Source of the DNA: Lacinutrix sp. WUR7
GTDB taxonomy: Bacteria > Bacteroidota > Bacteroidia > Flavobacteriales > Flavobacteriaceae
Reading direction: 5' to 3'
Length of the DNA: 64,000 nt
Assembly: GCF_016864015.1 (NCBI RefSeq)
Contig: NZ_CP045067.1
Location: 3,296,001 to 3,360,000, forward strand
The position numbers and the translations under genes are program-made. This document shows, one piece after another, positions 25,436 through 34,510 of the stretch (position 1 is its first letter; every line of letters begins with the position of its first letter). The notes under the pieces are model-generated. The model was not told the origin of the DNA, did no database searches, and was given only the letters and a program-made list of their open reading frames with translations.

Positions 25436-28393
25436 TTAATCTTTAATAGCTTCGTAAATAGCCGCTTGAATATTGGTTCTAATATCTTCTCGTAGCAATA
25501 GGTTCTTTCCAGCTTTTGGATAGGTTCTATTTGCTAAAAAGACATAAACAATTTCTTCTTCTGGATCTGCCCAAGCGTAAGTTCCTGTAAATCCGGAATG
25601 CCCAAAACTCGTCATAGAAATACAACCACAAGTTGGTCCAGAATCTCCTAATTGCGGTTTATCGAAACCAATACCTCTTCTATTATTGTCGTCACAATAA
25701 TAACAAGTATTAAACTTATCTATGGTTTCTGGTTTTAAATAGCGCTTACCACCATAAAATCCTTTTTGCAAATACATTTGCATGATTTTAGCAACATCAT
25801 TGGCATTACTAAAAATACCAGCATGACCACCAACGCCACCTTGCATTGCCGCTCCCATATCATGTACATATCCTTGAATTTTTTGGTATCTATAGTAATC
25901 GTCTTCTTCCGTGGGAACAATATTTCTATTACTTACCTTATTATTAGGATTATACATGGTATAATTTGCACCTAATGATTCGAAAAAATGATCTTTAGCC
26001 AATTCATCTAATGGTTTGTCGTAATGTTCCTCAATAAATTTCTTTAAAATGTAATAAGGTAAATCACTATAGCGATAACGTTGTCTAGAAAGTAAGTCGG
26101 TATCTTTAATTATTTCCTGAATAGAATCTTTATAATCTTTACGCATGTACAATTCATCTGCTACTTTAACACTGAATTCTGGATCAAAATGTTTTCTATA
26201 GTATTTTGGATCAGGACGTTTTGTAACGGAATCTAATGTTGCATAATAAAAAGGAATCCAAGGTTTTAATCTTGCATAATGCGAAAGCATTCTTTTAATC
26301 GTTACATCTTTTTTGTTGGACGTTTTATATTCTGGAAGCATCTCAGACAACTTACTATCTAAGGAAACGATTCCTTGTTCTTCTAATTCCATTAGCAATG
26401 GCAATGTTCCTAGTATTTTAGTTAAGGAAGCAACATCATAAATATCCTCAAATTTTACTTTTTCTCCATTTTTGCTATAGCTATGTTTTCCAAAGTTTTT
26501 ATTATAAATCACTTTTCCTTTTCTAGCTACTAGCAATTGAATTCCTGGTGTCATTCCGCCATTTACAGCATGATTTGCAATAGAATCTATTTTCTTCAAT
26601 CTAGAAGAACTCATACCAACACGTTCTGGAATGGTATAGGACAATCTGCTAATTTCATTATATAAATCTCCTTGACCAACAGCAAAATCAATTCCTGCGG
26701 AAACAGGCAAAGTACCTTTTGCTGGTAATGCTCCAAATATAATCTGTGCCGATTTTTGTTGTGCGATTTCGCTATTTTGATAACTAACAACAACACTCTT
26801 AATATTGTTAATTGGATCTATATCTAAAAGCGCATAAGGTTTTACAAAAATGTCCAGTATAACCGTATTGTTTTTAGCAATTTCGATTAGCCATTTTAGT
26901 TCTTTTTCTGTGAACTTGTAGCTTTTCCAAGGATTATCGTTAGATCGATGCAAACCAATAATAACCGTGTTATATGGCTTAAGCTTATTTAAAAGTCCCT
27001 CTAAATTATCTGCTTTAATTTCGTGTACTCGTGTATATTTTTTTAGTTCATTATAAAAAGCAGTACCATCTGCGTCACCAAACTTTACATACGCAATGCT
27101 TTTCGTTTCTAGCTGTTGCAATGGTAAGATTCCTGCTTTATTTTCTGCAACCGTAATGGCATTTTCAAAAAGATCTTCATATAAAGCATCATCTTTTATT
27201 CTATTTAAATCTGCAATTAGATTTGTAGTTCCAATTGGGGAATAATTATTTAAGCCGACTTTATATTTTGCTTGTAATATCTTTTTAACCGAATGCGCTA
27301 AGCGTTCTTCCGTAATTTTCCCTTTACCGAAAGCATCCATAAATTTAGCGATTCCTTTTGCTGGATCTTCAGACATTAGCATCACATCATTACCAGCTAA
27401 AAACGACATTAAATCGATTTCTCCTCCTGTTTGTAATTCCTTTGTAGTATTTCCATCCAAAGATTTTTCAATATAATCTGCAGCTCCTTTCATGGTTAAT
27501 GCATCTGTAAATATTAAACCTTTAAAACCTAAACGTTCTTTTAAGATATCAGTAACAATATGTTTCGATAAGGAAGAAGGAAACCCTTCTCTGCTCTCTA
27601 AACTTGGAACATTTAAATGCGCTACCATCACGCTAGATAAGCCTTCTTTTATTAATTTTCGATACGGATATAGCTCTACAGAATCGATGCGTTTTTCATC
27701 AAAAAGAACCGATGGTAAGGTTTTATGCGAATCGCTTTCGGTATCTCCATGACCTGGGAAATGTTTTGCGTTTGCTAAAACTCCAGCACTTTGCATACCT
27801 TTCATAAAAGCCAAGGCTTTTTCGGTTACATTATCTCTGTCTTCACCAAAAGAGCGATTTCCAATAATTGGATTTTTCGGATTGGTATTAATATCTACAA
27901 CAGGAGCAAAATTAAAATGCACCCCTAATCGTTTGCAATGCTCTCCTATTTGTCTTCCTGTTTGCTCTACTAATTGCTTATTTTTAATAGCTCCAAGTGT
28001 CATATTCCAAGGAAATGCATAGGTAGAATCTAAGCGCATGCTTAAACCCCATTCGGCATCCATACCAACCAATAAAGGGATTTTGGAAGCTGCTTGTAAT
28101 TCGTTATTTAGTTTCGCTTGCCTTACTGGTCCGCCGTTAGAATAGATTACACCACCAATTTTTTGTTTGATAATTAAATCTACAACCTTGGCTTTATTTT
28201 TAGCATCCTGATTAGAAAACACCTGCACCATAAAAAGTTGTCCGATTTTCTCTGGTAGCGTCATGCTATTATAAACGCTATCTACCCATTTATTTTGAGA
28301 AATACCATCCCCTTTTAAAAGCGGATTATACTCTTGAGCATGACTAAAAATGGGAAAAAATAATATGGAAAATAATATATAGTGACGACGCAT
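25436..28393 (-). CDS. GH3 beta-N-acetylglucosaminidase (NagZ-like) fused to a beta-lactamase-fold serine hydrolase
   Basis: This 985-residue exported protein has a signal peptide (MRRHYILFSILFFPIFSHAQ). Residues about 35-380 form a GH3 domain with the NagZ signature KHFPGHGDTESDSH (210-223, containing the Asp/His acid-base dyad) and nucleophile D297 in FTDALTM. Residues about 400-585 are a GH3 C-terminal domain. From about 600 a class C beta-lactamase-like domain has SLTK (656-659), YSD and HSGFTGT motifs. Likely it acts on peptidoglycan fragments in the periplasm: glucosaminidase plus a peptidase, amidase or esterase activity. The specificity of the second domain is inference. Confidence 0.92.
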   Translation of the reverse strand: MRRHYILFSILFFPIFSHAQEYNPLLKGDGISQNKWVDSVYNSMTLPEKIGQLFMVQVFSNQDAKNKAKVVDLIIKQKIGGVIYSNGGPVRQAKLNNELQAASKIPLLVGMDAEWGLSMRLDSTYAFPWNMTLGAIKNKQLVEQTGRQIGEHCKRLGVHFNFAPVVDINTNPKNPIIGNRSFGEDRDNVTEKALAFMKGMQSAGVLANAKHFPGHGDTESDSHKTLPSVLFDEKRIDSVELYPYRKLIKEGLSSVMVAHLNVPSLESREGFPSSLSKHIVTDILKERLGFKGLIFTDALTMKGAADYIEKSLDGNTTKELQTGGEIDLMSFLAGNDVMLMSEDPAKGIAKFMDAFGKGKITEERLAHSVKKILQAKYKVGLNNYSPIGTTNLIADLNRIKDDALYEDLFENAITVAENKAGILPLQQLETKSIAYVKFGDADGTAFYNELKKYTRVHEIKADNLEGLLNKLKPYNTVIIGLHRSNDNPWKSYKFTEKELKWLIEIAKNNTVILDIFVKPYALLDIDPINNIKSVVVSYQNSEIAQQKSAQIIFGALPAKGTLPVSAGIDFAVGQGDLYNEISRLSYTIPERVGMSSSRLKKIDSIANHAVNGGMTPGIQLLVARKGKVIYNKNFGKHSYSKNGEKVKFEDIYDVASLTKILGTLPLLMELEEQGIVSLDSKLSEMLPEYKTSNKKDVTIKRMLSHYARLKPWIPFYYATLDSVTKRPDPKYYRKHFDPEFSVKVADELYMRKDYKDSIQEIIKDTDLLSRQRYRYSDLPYYILKKFIEEHYDKPLDELAKDHFFESLGANYTMYNPNNKVSNRNIVPTEEDDYYRYQKIQGYVHDMGAAMQGGVGGHAGIFSNANDVAKIMQMYLQKGFYGGKRYLKPETIDKFNTCYYCDDNNRRGIGFDKPQLGDSGPTCGCISMTSFGHSGFTGTYAWADPEEEIVYVFLANRTYPKAGKNLLLREDIRTNIQAAIYEAIKD

Positions 28394-28512
28394 AAAATTG
28401 TTTAATAAATATAGCTTAAAAACTATGCCAAAATAACATTTTTAAAACGAAGTTTTACGGACTTTATGATAGATTTTAGAAGAATTATCAACTAGTTTAT
28501 GAATAACCAAGA

Positions 28513-29889
28513 TTAATCCATAACAAACTTAAAACCAATAGCGAAAATATTTGCTGATAAACCTGTATTTCGTTTGTAGTTATGGTATTTAAAATCGACA
28601 TTCTTCAGTCCAAATTTCCAGATCTTAAAGTTGGTAAAAATATCGGTATATGAAACTCCGAAGCCATATTGATTGGCTGAGAATTTTGACAAATCATAAT
28701 CGGAAGTATAAAATTCACTCGTAGATACGTTTTCTTCATAAGGAGCAAAATAGTCTGCAGCAGTCTGATTATAAAATCGATACGAAGGATAAAGTGTAAA
28801 CTTGGAAGTTATTTTAATAGGCAATTCTACATTGGCTGTATGTGAGTTAATTCCCCAATCATCAAAGTAATAACGATAATACGTTCTTAGGGAAATGGTT
28901 TCGTTTATATAATAATTAAAACGCATTCCTAATGGAATTTTAAATCTACTATCCGGTAGTCTTTCTATATCATCTGCCAACTGAAACACATCTTTATTAC
29001 TAGAAGAAGTATAATTAGCAATACTTGCCGCATTACCAACATAATAGTTATCTACATCGCCAAAATAGACACGTTGCATTGGATTTGCCAACCAGCCATC
29101 TTGTTTCACCAAATCGAAAAACAACGCCATTTGTGCTTTTTTACTTAATATTTGAGAAAAGCTAAAAGACAGTGAATACGAATTTCTGGCCTTATCCTTT
29201 ATTAAATCAAAACCAGTAACAGGACTCCAATTTGTACTAACGCTTCCGTTTTGATCTAATATATCTATTCCTTGAAAAAAGCCTTGATTTAAATTACCTT
29301 TCGTTTGTTTAAAAGCATCCAATTCAATAGGATACACAGGTTTCCAAGTATCTAAATACACATTAGCCTTCACTCCTATTTCTGTATTTTTCTCGTTGAA
29401 GAGTTTTGCGAAACCACCTCCAAAACCAATAGAAGTATAATCGAATTCATTAGCAAACGAAACATTGGCACTCCAAATATTATTTCTATCGTCTGAACTA
29501 TGCGAATAACCTACATTAAGACTTGCCCAAGTATCTTGTTGCGAAGCACCCGAAGAAGCTACCCAAGGACTACCTTCACTAGCCCCATCAAATGGATCTA
29601 AATTACTTGAAGAAGCAGAAGAATAAGAAGAAATCCCTGCATCAATAGTTAAAACTTCATCTGCGCTTAATGGCAAACTAACAATTAATGTTGGCGTAAA
29701 ATCGGTTAATTCTTCAGATCCAATTCCTCCTGTAACAGATGCATTATCGCCATCTTGCGAATAATAACTCGTTAGAAAATCTACTTCTGTAGTTTCTAAA
29801 ACACGTTTTTTATATACCGCTGTAGAATCTTGCTGTGCAAAAGTGTTTCCAATTGCAAATAAAACTACTAAGGTTAAAATATTTTTCAT
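28513..29889 (-). CDS. DUF3570 outer-membrane barrel-type protein
   Basis: This 458-residue protein has a signal peptide (MKNILTLVVLFAIGNTFAQ) and repeated Tyr/Asp-rich amphipathic strands, consistent with a large beta-barrel. The DUF3570 features FLTSYYSQDGDNASVTGG and SANVSFANEFDYTS are visible near the N-terminus. It is the last gene of the thioredoxin-ApbE-DUF4266 run, after an 82-base gap that contains a perfect hairpin (29911-29930). An outer-membrane component of that module is inferred. Confidence 0.8.
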   Translation of the reverse strand: MKNILTLVVLFAIGNTFAQQDSTAVYKKRVLETTEVDFLTSYYSQDGDNASVTGGIGSEELTDFTPTLIVSLPLSADEVLTIDAGISSYSSASSSNLDPFDGASEGSPWVASSGASQQDTWASLNVGYSHSSDDRNNIWSANVSFANEFDYTSIGFGGGFAKLFNEKNTEIGVKANVYLDTWKPVYPIELDAFKQTKGNLNQGFFQGIDILDQNGSVSTNWSPVTGFDLIKDKARNSYSLSFSFSQILSKKAQMALFFDLVKQDGWLANPMQRVYFGDVDNYYVGNAASIANYTSSSNKDVFQLADDIERLPDSRFKIPLGMRFNYYINETISLRTYYRYYFDDWGINSHTANVELPIKITSKFTLYPSYRFYNQTAADYFAPYEENVSTSEFYTSDYDLSKFSANQYGFGVSYTDIFTNFKIWKFGLKNVDFKYHNYKRNTGLSANIFAIGFKFVMD

Positions 29890-29910
29890 AATTATTTTTG
29901 ATATAATGAG

Positions 29911-29930
29911 ATCCCATTTTACAATGGGAT
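29911..29930. repeat. Perfect hairpin between the DUF4266 and DUF3570 genes
   Basis: ATCCCATT-TTAC-AATGGGAT, a stem of 8 with a loop of 4, lies 22 bases upstream of the DUF3570 start. It could be an mRNA processing or attenuation element that sets unequal expression of operon members. It lacks a T run, so it is not a classical terminator. Confidence 0.5.
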
Positions 29931-29971
29931 AAGTTCAACTTACGTTTTTATAAAACAAAAACTTGTTACAC

Positions 29972-30187
29972 TTAATTACAACCACAGCCTCCACCAGATT
30001 TACCTCCATTTGCTCCAGAAGCCGCTTCACGATAGACTTGAAAGTTGGTTTCAAAACGATCTACTTTTTTTTGTGACAAATCCATATCTGGATCATTTAT
30101 ATACACTTTTTCATATTCCTTTACAGCAACACAAGAACTGCATGTAACTATAATTCCTATTACTAATAAGCCTTTTTTAATCATCAT
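29972..30187 (-). CDS. DUF4266 small lipoprotein with Cys-rich tail
   Basis: This 71-residue protein has a lipoprotein signal (LLVIGIIVTCSSC) and the DUF4266 core VKEYEKVYINDPDM followed by a Gly-rich tail ending GGGCGCN with two cysteines. ATG 30187 or 30184 may be used. It overlaps the 3' end of apbE by 11 bases, so the two are co-translated. It is small enough to be a lipidated carrier or assembly factor; the role is unknown. Confidence 0.8.
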   Translation of the reverse strand: MMIKKGLLVIGIIVTCSSCVAVKEYEKVYINDPDMDLSQKKVDRFETNFQVYREAASGANGGKSGGGCGCN

Positions 30188-31166
30188 TATTTTGCTTTAA
30201 TTCTATGTGGTTGGATGTAATAATTTTATTGTCACCATCAACAATAATACACTCTACATCTTTTAATTGATTTATAAAATCTAATCCTACTTCTACTCCC
30301 ATTACAAAAACAGAAGTTGCTAAAGCGTCTGCTAGTTCTGCTGACTTTGTAAAAATGGAAACACTTAAAATCCCTTTACTAGGATAGCCGGTTCTAGGAT
30401 CTATTATATGCGAATACAATTCGCCGTTAAACGTGACATATTTTTCGTAATTACCTGAAGTCACTACAGCTTGATTATGAATTGGCAACCAAGAAAACAC
30501 TTTGTCTTTATTTAAAGGATTTACAATGGCAACCATCCAATCTTTATTATTGGGTTGTTTTCCCCATGCGTTTAAATCGCCAGACGCATTAATAATTCCA
30601 GCTTTCACTCCTTTGCTTTGCAATAAAATCTTAGCTTTATCTGCGGCATAACCTTTACCTATTCCACCAAACCCAATTTTCATTTCCTTACGTTTTAAAA
30701 ACACGGTTTGTTCTTTCTGATCTAAGAGAATGTTTTGATATCCTACTTTATCTACAGATTGTTTTATAATTTCTTCGGAAGGCATAGCCGTCATAGAACC
30801 ATCAAACTTCCAAATTTTATCCATAGAAGCATAACTAATATCAAAAGCGCCACTAGTCAATTTTGAAATTTTTAAAGCACGTTCAATCAAATGAAACAAT
30901 TCAGCATCTACTTTTACAGGTGTAATTCCTGCTTTACTATTTATTAAAGAGGTTTGCGAATTTTCATCCCAAGAGGAAATTAATTTTTCTATTCTTTCAA
31001 TTTCTTCTACAGCTATATTTATAAATGCTTCTCCTTCTTTTTTATTATTTGCTACTACTGAAATATCAAAACGACTTCCCATTAGCTTCAATGTTCTATG
31101 GTAAACTTCTTGAGAAAAAGCAGTTGAAAATGCTAAAAAAGCGACTATGAAAAGTGACTTTTTCAA
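30177..31166 (-). CDS. apbE: FAD:protein FMN transferase
   Basis: This 329-residue ApbE enzyme attaches FMN covalently to Thr/Ser of target proteins outside the cytoplasm. It has a signal peptide (MKKSLFIVAFLAFSTAFSQ). Motifs GSRFDISV, SGAFDISY, FGGIGKGYAADKA and SHIIDPRTGYPS are the FAD-, metal- and substrate-binding landmarks. It starts within the last codons of the thioredoxin gene (4-base overlap). The target of flavinylation is not in the immediate operon and no DGxTGAT-like acceptor motif is visible in the neighbours. Confidence 0.92.
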   Translation of the reverse strand: MKKSLFIVAFLAFSTAFSQEVYHRTLKLMGSRFDISVVANNKKEGEAFINIAVEEIERIEKLISSWDENSQTSLINSKAGITPVKVDAELFHLIERALKISKLTSGAFDISYASMDKIWKFDGSMTAMPSEEIIKQSVDKVGYQNILLDQKEQTVFLKRKEMKIGFGGIGKGYAADKAKILLQSKGVKAGIINASGDLNAWGKQPNNKDWMVAIVNPLNKDKVFSWLPIHNQAVVTSGNYEKYVTFNGELYSHIIDPRTGYPSKGILSVSIFTKSAELADALATSVFVMGVEVGLDFINQLKDVECIIVDGDNKIITSNHIELKQNNDD

Positions 31167-31594
31167 AAGCTATTTAATTTATTAAAGTATTTTTTTGGCG
31201 TAGATTTTTCGTAGCCCGAATTTCCTAAAATAGTACCTTCTTCATTTAAAACAACAACAAAAGGAAAATAACCATTAGGATTGTACTTCTCTGATAATTT
31301 ATTATTGTGTGCTTGTAATTCTGGAGTTAATTTGTTTCCTTTTCTTTTAGGAAAATCTGCTTGTAACATGACAAACTTATCTTTTGCTAATGTTTGAAAT
31401 GTTTCGGTACTCCAAACTTCTTTATCTAATTTAATGCAAGGTGCACACCAATCGGATCCTTGAAAAACTAAAATTATTTTTTGATTGTTTTGTGTAGCTA
31501 ACGTTTTAGCTTCGTTAAAATTTGTGAGCCATTCTTGTGCAAAGCTGGATACTGAAAAGAACAGTATAAAAGCAACAGCAATTATCTTTTTCAT
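31163..31594 (-). CDS. Periplasmic thioredoxin-family protein
   Basis: This 143-residue protein starts at ATG 31594, which directly precedes a signal peptide (KKIIAVAFILFFSVSSFAQ). An upstream in-frame extension to 31666 would bury it and is rejected. The active site is WCAPC (Cys50, Cys53) within GSDWCAPCIKLDKEVW. It probably reduces or isomerises disulfides in exported partners, perhaps the cysteines of the DUF4266 tail. It is the first gene of the module with apbE, DUF4266 and DUF3570. Confidence 0.85.
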   Translation of the reverse strand: MKKIIAVAFILFFSVSSFAQEWLTNFNEAKTLATQNNQKIILVFQGSDWCAPCIKLDKEVWSTETFQTLAKDKFVMLQADFPKRKGNKLTPELQAHNNKLSEKYNPNGYFPFVVVLNEEGTILGNSGYEKSTPKKYFNKLNSF

Positions 31595-31680
31595 ATAACG
31601 CGATTTAATATGTAAATAACGAAAAAAGTACATACATATTTTGTAACAATAGTTACATAGTCGCAAAAAAATAAATAGCC

Positions 31681-32904
31681 TTACTCTATTAAATCGATAT
31701 GTCTATCGTGATAGCCTAAAAGGTATAAAACACCATCTAATCCGATACTAGAAATAGAACTCTGCGCATTGTCTTTTACTGTAGGTTTTGCGTGAAAAGC
31801 GATACCTAAACCAGCTAAACTTAGCATTGGTAAGTCGTTAGCTCCATCACCAACAGCAATAGTCTGACTAATATCTATACCTTCTTTGATTGCGATTTCT
31901 TTAAGGTATTCTGCTTTTTTATTACCATCTACAATATCACCAAGATAACCACCTGTTAACACACCATCTTTAATCTCTAATTGATTAGCATATACATAAT
32001 CCATACCTAATTCTTTTTGTAGGTAATGTCCAAAATAGGTAAAACCACCAGAAAGAATAGCTGTTTTAAATCCGTATTTTTTTAAAGTATCTATAAGTCT
32101 TTTTGCTCCTTTAGTTATTGGTAAATTAACAGCAACATCATGCAGTACATCTTCGCTTAAACCTTTAAGCAGCTTCATGCGTTGTTTAAAACTTTCTTTA
32201 AAGTCTATTTCTCCTTGCATGGCAGATTCCGTAATGGCTTTCACTTCGTCACCAACACCGGCTAGTTCAGCAAGTTTATCTATAACTTCTGCTTGAATTA
32301 ATGTAGAATCCATATCAAAACAAACTAAACGTCTGTTACGTCTATAAATATTGTCTTCTTGAAAAGCAATATCTACATCTAAATCACGAGAAATTTGCAT
32401 GAATTTAGCGGTAAGCTCTGGCTTGCTTTGGATTTTCCCTCGAATAGAAAGCTGAATAGATGCACGTGGATATTCCTCTTCTCTCACCAAAGATGTACGA
32501 CCTGTCAGTCTTTTTATAGCATCGATATTCAGGTTTTGTTCTGAAACTACTTTCGTTACTTCCGATATTTGTTCTGCCGCCAATTTTTCTCCTAAAATGG
32601 TAACGATATACCGATCTTTACCTTGAAGGGAAACCCATTTCTCATAATCTTCAAGAGATATTGGAGTAAATTTTGCAGTCACACCAAGTTCATAGGCTTT
32701 AAAAAGTAAATCTTTTAAAACTGCTGCTGATTTTTTTTTAGAACCGATTTCAAAAAGGAAACCTAAGGAAAGTGTATCGTGAATGTTTGCTTGACCAATA
32801 TCTAAAATCTTAGCTCCATAATCTGCTAAAACACCTGTTAAACTTGAAGTTAGTCCTGGTTTGTCTGGTCCAGAAATGTTTAATAAAAAAATTTCGTTGG
32901 TCAT
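31681..32904 (-). CDS. serB: Phosphoserine phosphatase with N-terminal ACT region
   Basis: The 407-residue enzyme has N-terminal ACT-like regulatory domains (about 5-180, starting SGPDKPGLTSSL) and a HAD phosphatase domain with nucleophile motif DMDST (197-201). It also has SGGFTYFG and the GDGANDLPML motif. It dephosphorylates phosphoserine in serine synthesis, and the ACT domains suggest allosteric control by serine. It is 22 bases from the next upstream gene on the same strand. Confidence 0.95.
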   Translation of the reverse strand: MTNEIFLLNISGPDKPGLTSSLTGVLADYGAKILDIGQANIHDTLSLGFLFEIGSKKKSAAVLKDLLFKAYELGVTAKFTPISLEDYEKWVSLQGKDRYIVTILGEKLAAEQISEVTKVVSEQNLNIDAIKRLTGRTSLVREEEYPRASIQLSIRGKIQSKPELTAKFMQISRDLDVDIAFQEDNIYRRNRRLVCFDMDSTLIQAEVIDKLAELAGVGDEVKAITESAMQGEIDFKESFKQRMKLLKGLSEDVLHDVAVNLPITKGAKRLIDTLKKYGFKTAILSGGFTYFGHYLQKELGMDYVYANQLEIKDGVLTGGYLGDIVDGNKKAEYLKEIAIKEGIDISQTIAVGDGANDLPMLSLAGLGIAFHAKPTVKDNAQSSISSIGLDGVLYLLGYHDRHIDLIE

Positions 32905-32926
32905 GCTTACTGTTTATTTACTATCC

Positions 32927-33412
32927 TTAATTTAAAAATCTACTATGCCAACTCTCACTAGCAGGCACCTCCCAATTTTCTTTAAATTCGGCAACCGTAT
33001 TTACTAGATTATTAAAAACAATAGTGTTTTTAGAAACCGCTTTATCTTTAGCCATTTTTCTGAAATCGGTTAATGTCTTGTATGCAATGAATTCTCCTTG
33101 CTTGTAAGAAACATTCATTTTATCCATTAAATCAACGTTGTATTCTTTTTCTAATTGTTGAATAAAATGAACAGACGCATCAATAGAACAGCCCGTTGCA
33201 TTGTTCATGTCTTGATTTAAACCAATAACGATAAAACGCTTATAAATAACAGTATATCCTGCTTGCAAATCTGCGCCATGTGCCGCCCAGTTTTCGACAA
33301 ATATATTTAGCTTATTTGAAATTTCTTCTATTTCTTGTTCGGTAAAAGAACGGTTTGATTGGTAGATCCAAACACGAGATTCTTCAGGTAATGTATTAAA
33401 TTCTACTAGCAT
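32927..33412 (-). CDS. Conserved Bacteroidota protein without ATPase motifs
   Basis: This 161-residue cytoplasmic protein belongs to a type often carried in flavobacterial annotations as an ABC transporter ATPase. However, no Walker A (GxxxxGK) or Walker B motif is visible. It is helical with a central beta region (WAAHGADLQAGYTVIYKRFIVIGL). It lies 72 bases after the CCG-domain gene and 22 before serB, suggesting shared transcription. Function unknown. Confidence 0.7.
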   Translation of the reverse strand: MLVEFNTLPEESRVWIYQSNRSFTEQEIEEISNKLNIFVENWAAHGADLQAGYTVIYKRFIVIGLNQDMNNATGCSIDASVHFIQQLEKEYNVDLMDKMNVSYKQGEFIAYKTLTDFRKMAKDKAVSKNTIVFNNLVNTVAEFKENWEVPASESWHSRFLN

Positions 33413-33484
33413 TTTCTTTTGATAAATGAATATGAATTAACGATTGCTGCTTTTATTCTATTGCATTCGTAATTAGTATTAGTC

Positions 33485-34276
33485 TTATAAATTCTGTGAA
33501 CTTGCAATTAGTTCTGCAATGTCCATCACTTTTATTTGTGCTTCTTTTTCTTTTACTTTAACTCCATCGGACATCATTGTCATGCAATACGGACAAGCCG
33601 TTGCAATAATATCTGGATTAGTTTTTAATGCATCTTCTGTACGAAGCTCATTAATGTCTTTATCTCCTTTTTCAGGTTCTTTAAACATTTGTCCGCCTCC
33701 TGCTCCACAACATAATGCGGTTGCTTTGTGACGTTTCATTTCTACTAAATTAGCATTTAGCGAACCTAAAACTTCTCTTGGTGCATTGTATTCGGAGTTT
33801 GCTCTACCTAAGTAACAAGGATCATGAAAAGTTATTTGTTTTCCTTTATAATCACTTTCTTTAATATCTAATTTATTAGAATCTATTAATTGCTTAATAA
33901 ATTGGGTGTGGTGCATCACTTCATAAGTACCACCTAAACCTGGATATTCATTTTTTAAACAGTTGAATGCGTGTGGATCACAAGTTACAATGCGCTTTAC
34001 CTCATACATATTTAAAACCTCAATATTCATCATGGCTTGCATTTGGAACAAGAATTCGTTTCCTGCTCTTTTTGCTAGATCTCCAGTTGCACTTTCTTCG
34101 GTACCTAGAACTCCGAAATTAACTCCAGCTTTGTTTAATATTTTAACAAATGCTTTGGTGATTTTTTTTGCTCTATCATCATAACTTCCAGCAGAACCAA
34201 CCCAAAATAAGATATCTGGTGTTTTACCTGCTGCCATTAATTCTGCCATGGTTGGCACGTTAAGTTGTTCGCTCAT
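33485..34276 (-). CDS. CCG-domain (HdrB-like) Fe-S oxidoreductase subunit
   Basis: This 263-residue protein contains the Cys-rich CCG motifs GSAGSYDD..., HDPCYLGRANSEY and LCCGAGGGQMF, with a final ACPYC. These motifs bind unusual Fe-S clusters in HdrB-type and lactate-utilisation proteins. It is cytoplasmic. It probably pairs with the membrane Fe-S protein encoded immediately upstream as an electron-transfer complex. The electron donor is unknown. Confidence 0.85.
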   Translation of the reverse strand: MSEQLNVPTMAELMAAGKTPDILFWVGSAGSYDDRAKKITKAFVKILNKAGVNFGVLGTEESATGDLAKRAGNEFLFQMQAMMNIEVLNMYEVKRIVTCDPHAFNCLKNEYPGLGGTYEVMHHTQFIKQLIDSNKLDIKESDYKGKQITFHDPCYLGRANSEYNAPREVLGSLNANLVEMKRHKATALCCGAGGGQMFKEPEKGDKDINELRTEDALKTNPDIIATACPYCMTMMSDGVKVKEKEAQIKVMDIAELIASSQNL

Positions 34277-34510
34277 TATTTTAGCTTTTAGCTATTGGCT
34301 TTATAACCTTTAGCATGTGAAACTTGTTATTTATTTTTACTAATGCTTCTTCTGTTTTCAAATTACTTTCGTTCCTGAAAGACTGCGTTAGCGATGGAGG
34401 CATTTGTTGAAGCTCTTTTTTGTTTTTCTCAAAAAAAGCGACTGCCGATAGCGCGACCCTTGGGTAACGCCCAACTACGCTAAAGCTTCGTTGGACACGC
34501 CTAAATTATT
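34277..34510. other. Gap with structured dispersed-type element
   Basis: This 234-base gap has no gene. Its 34379-34500 part (GAAAGACTGCGTTAGCGATGG onward, with GGGTAACGCCC and an A/T tract) has the look of a dispersed flavobacterial repeat with weak internal inverted parts. Copies elsewhere would need a genome search. Confidence 0.35.
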
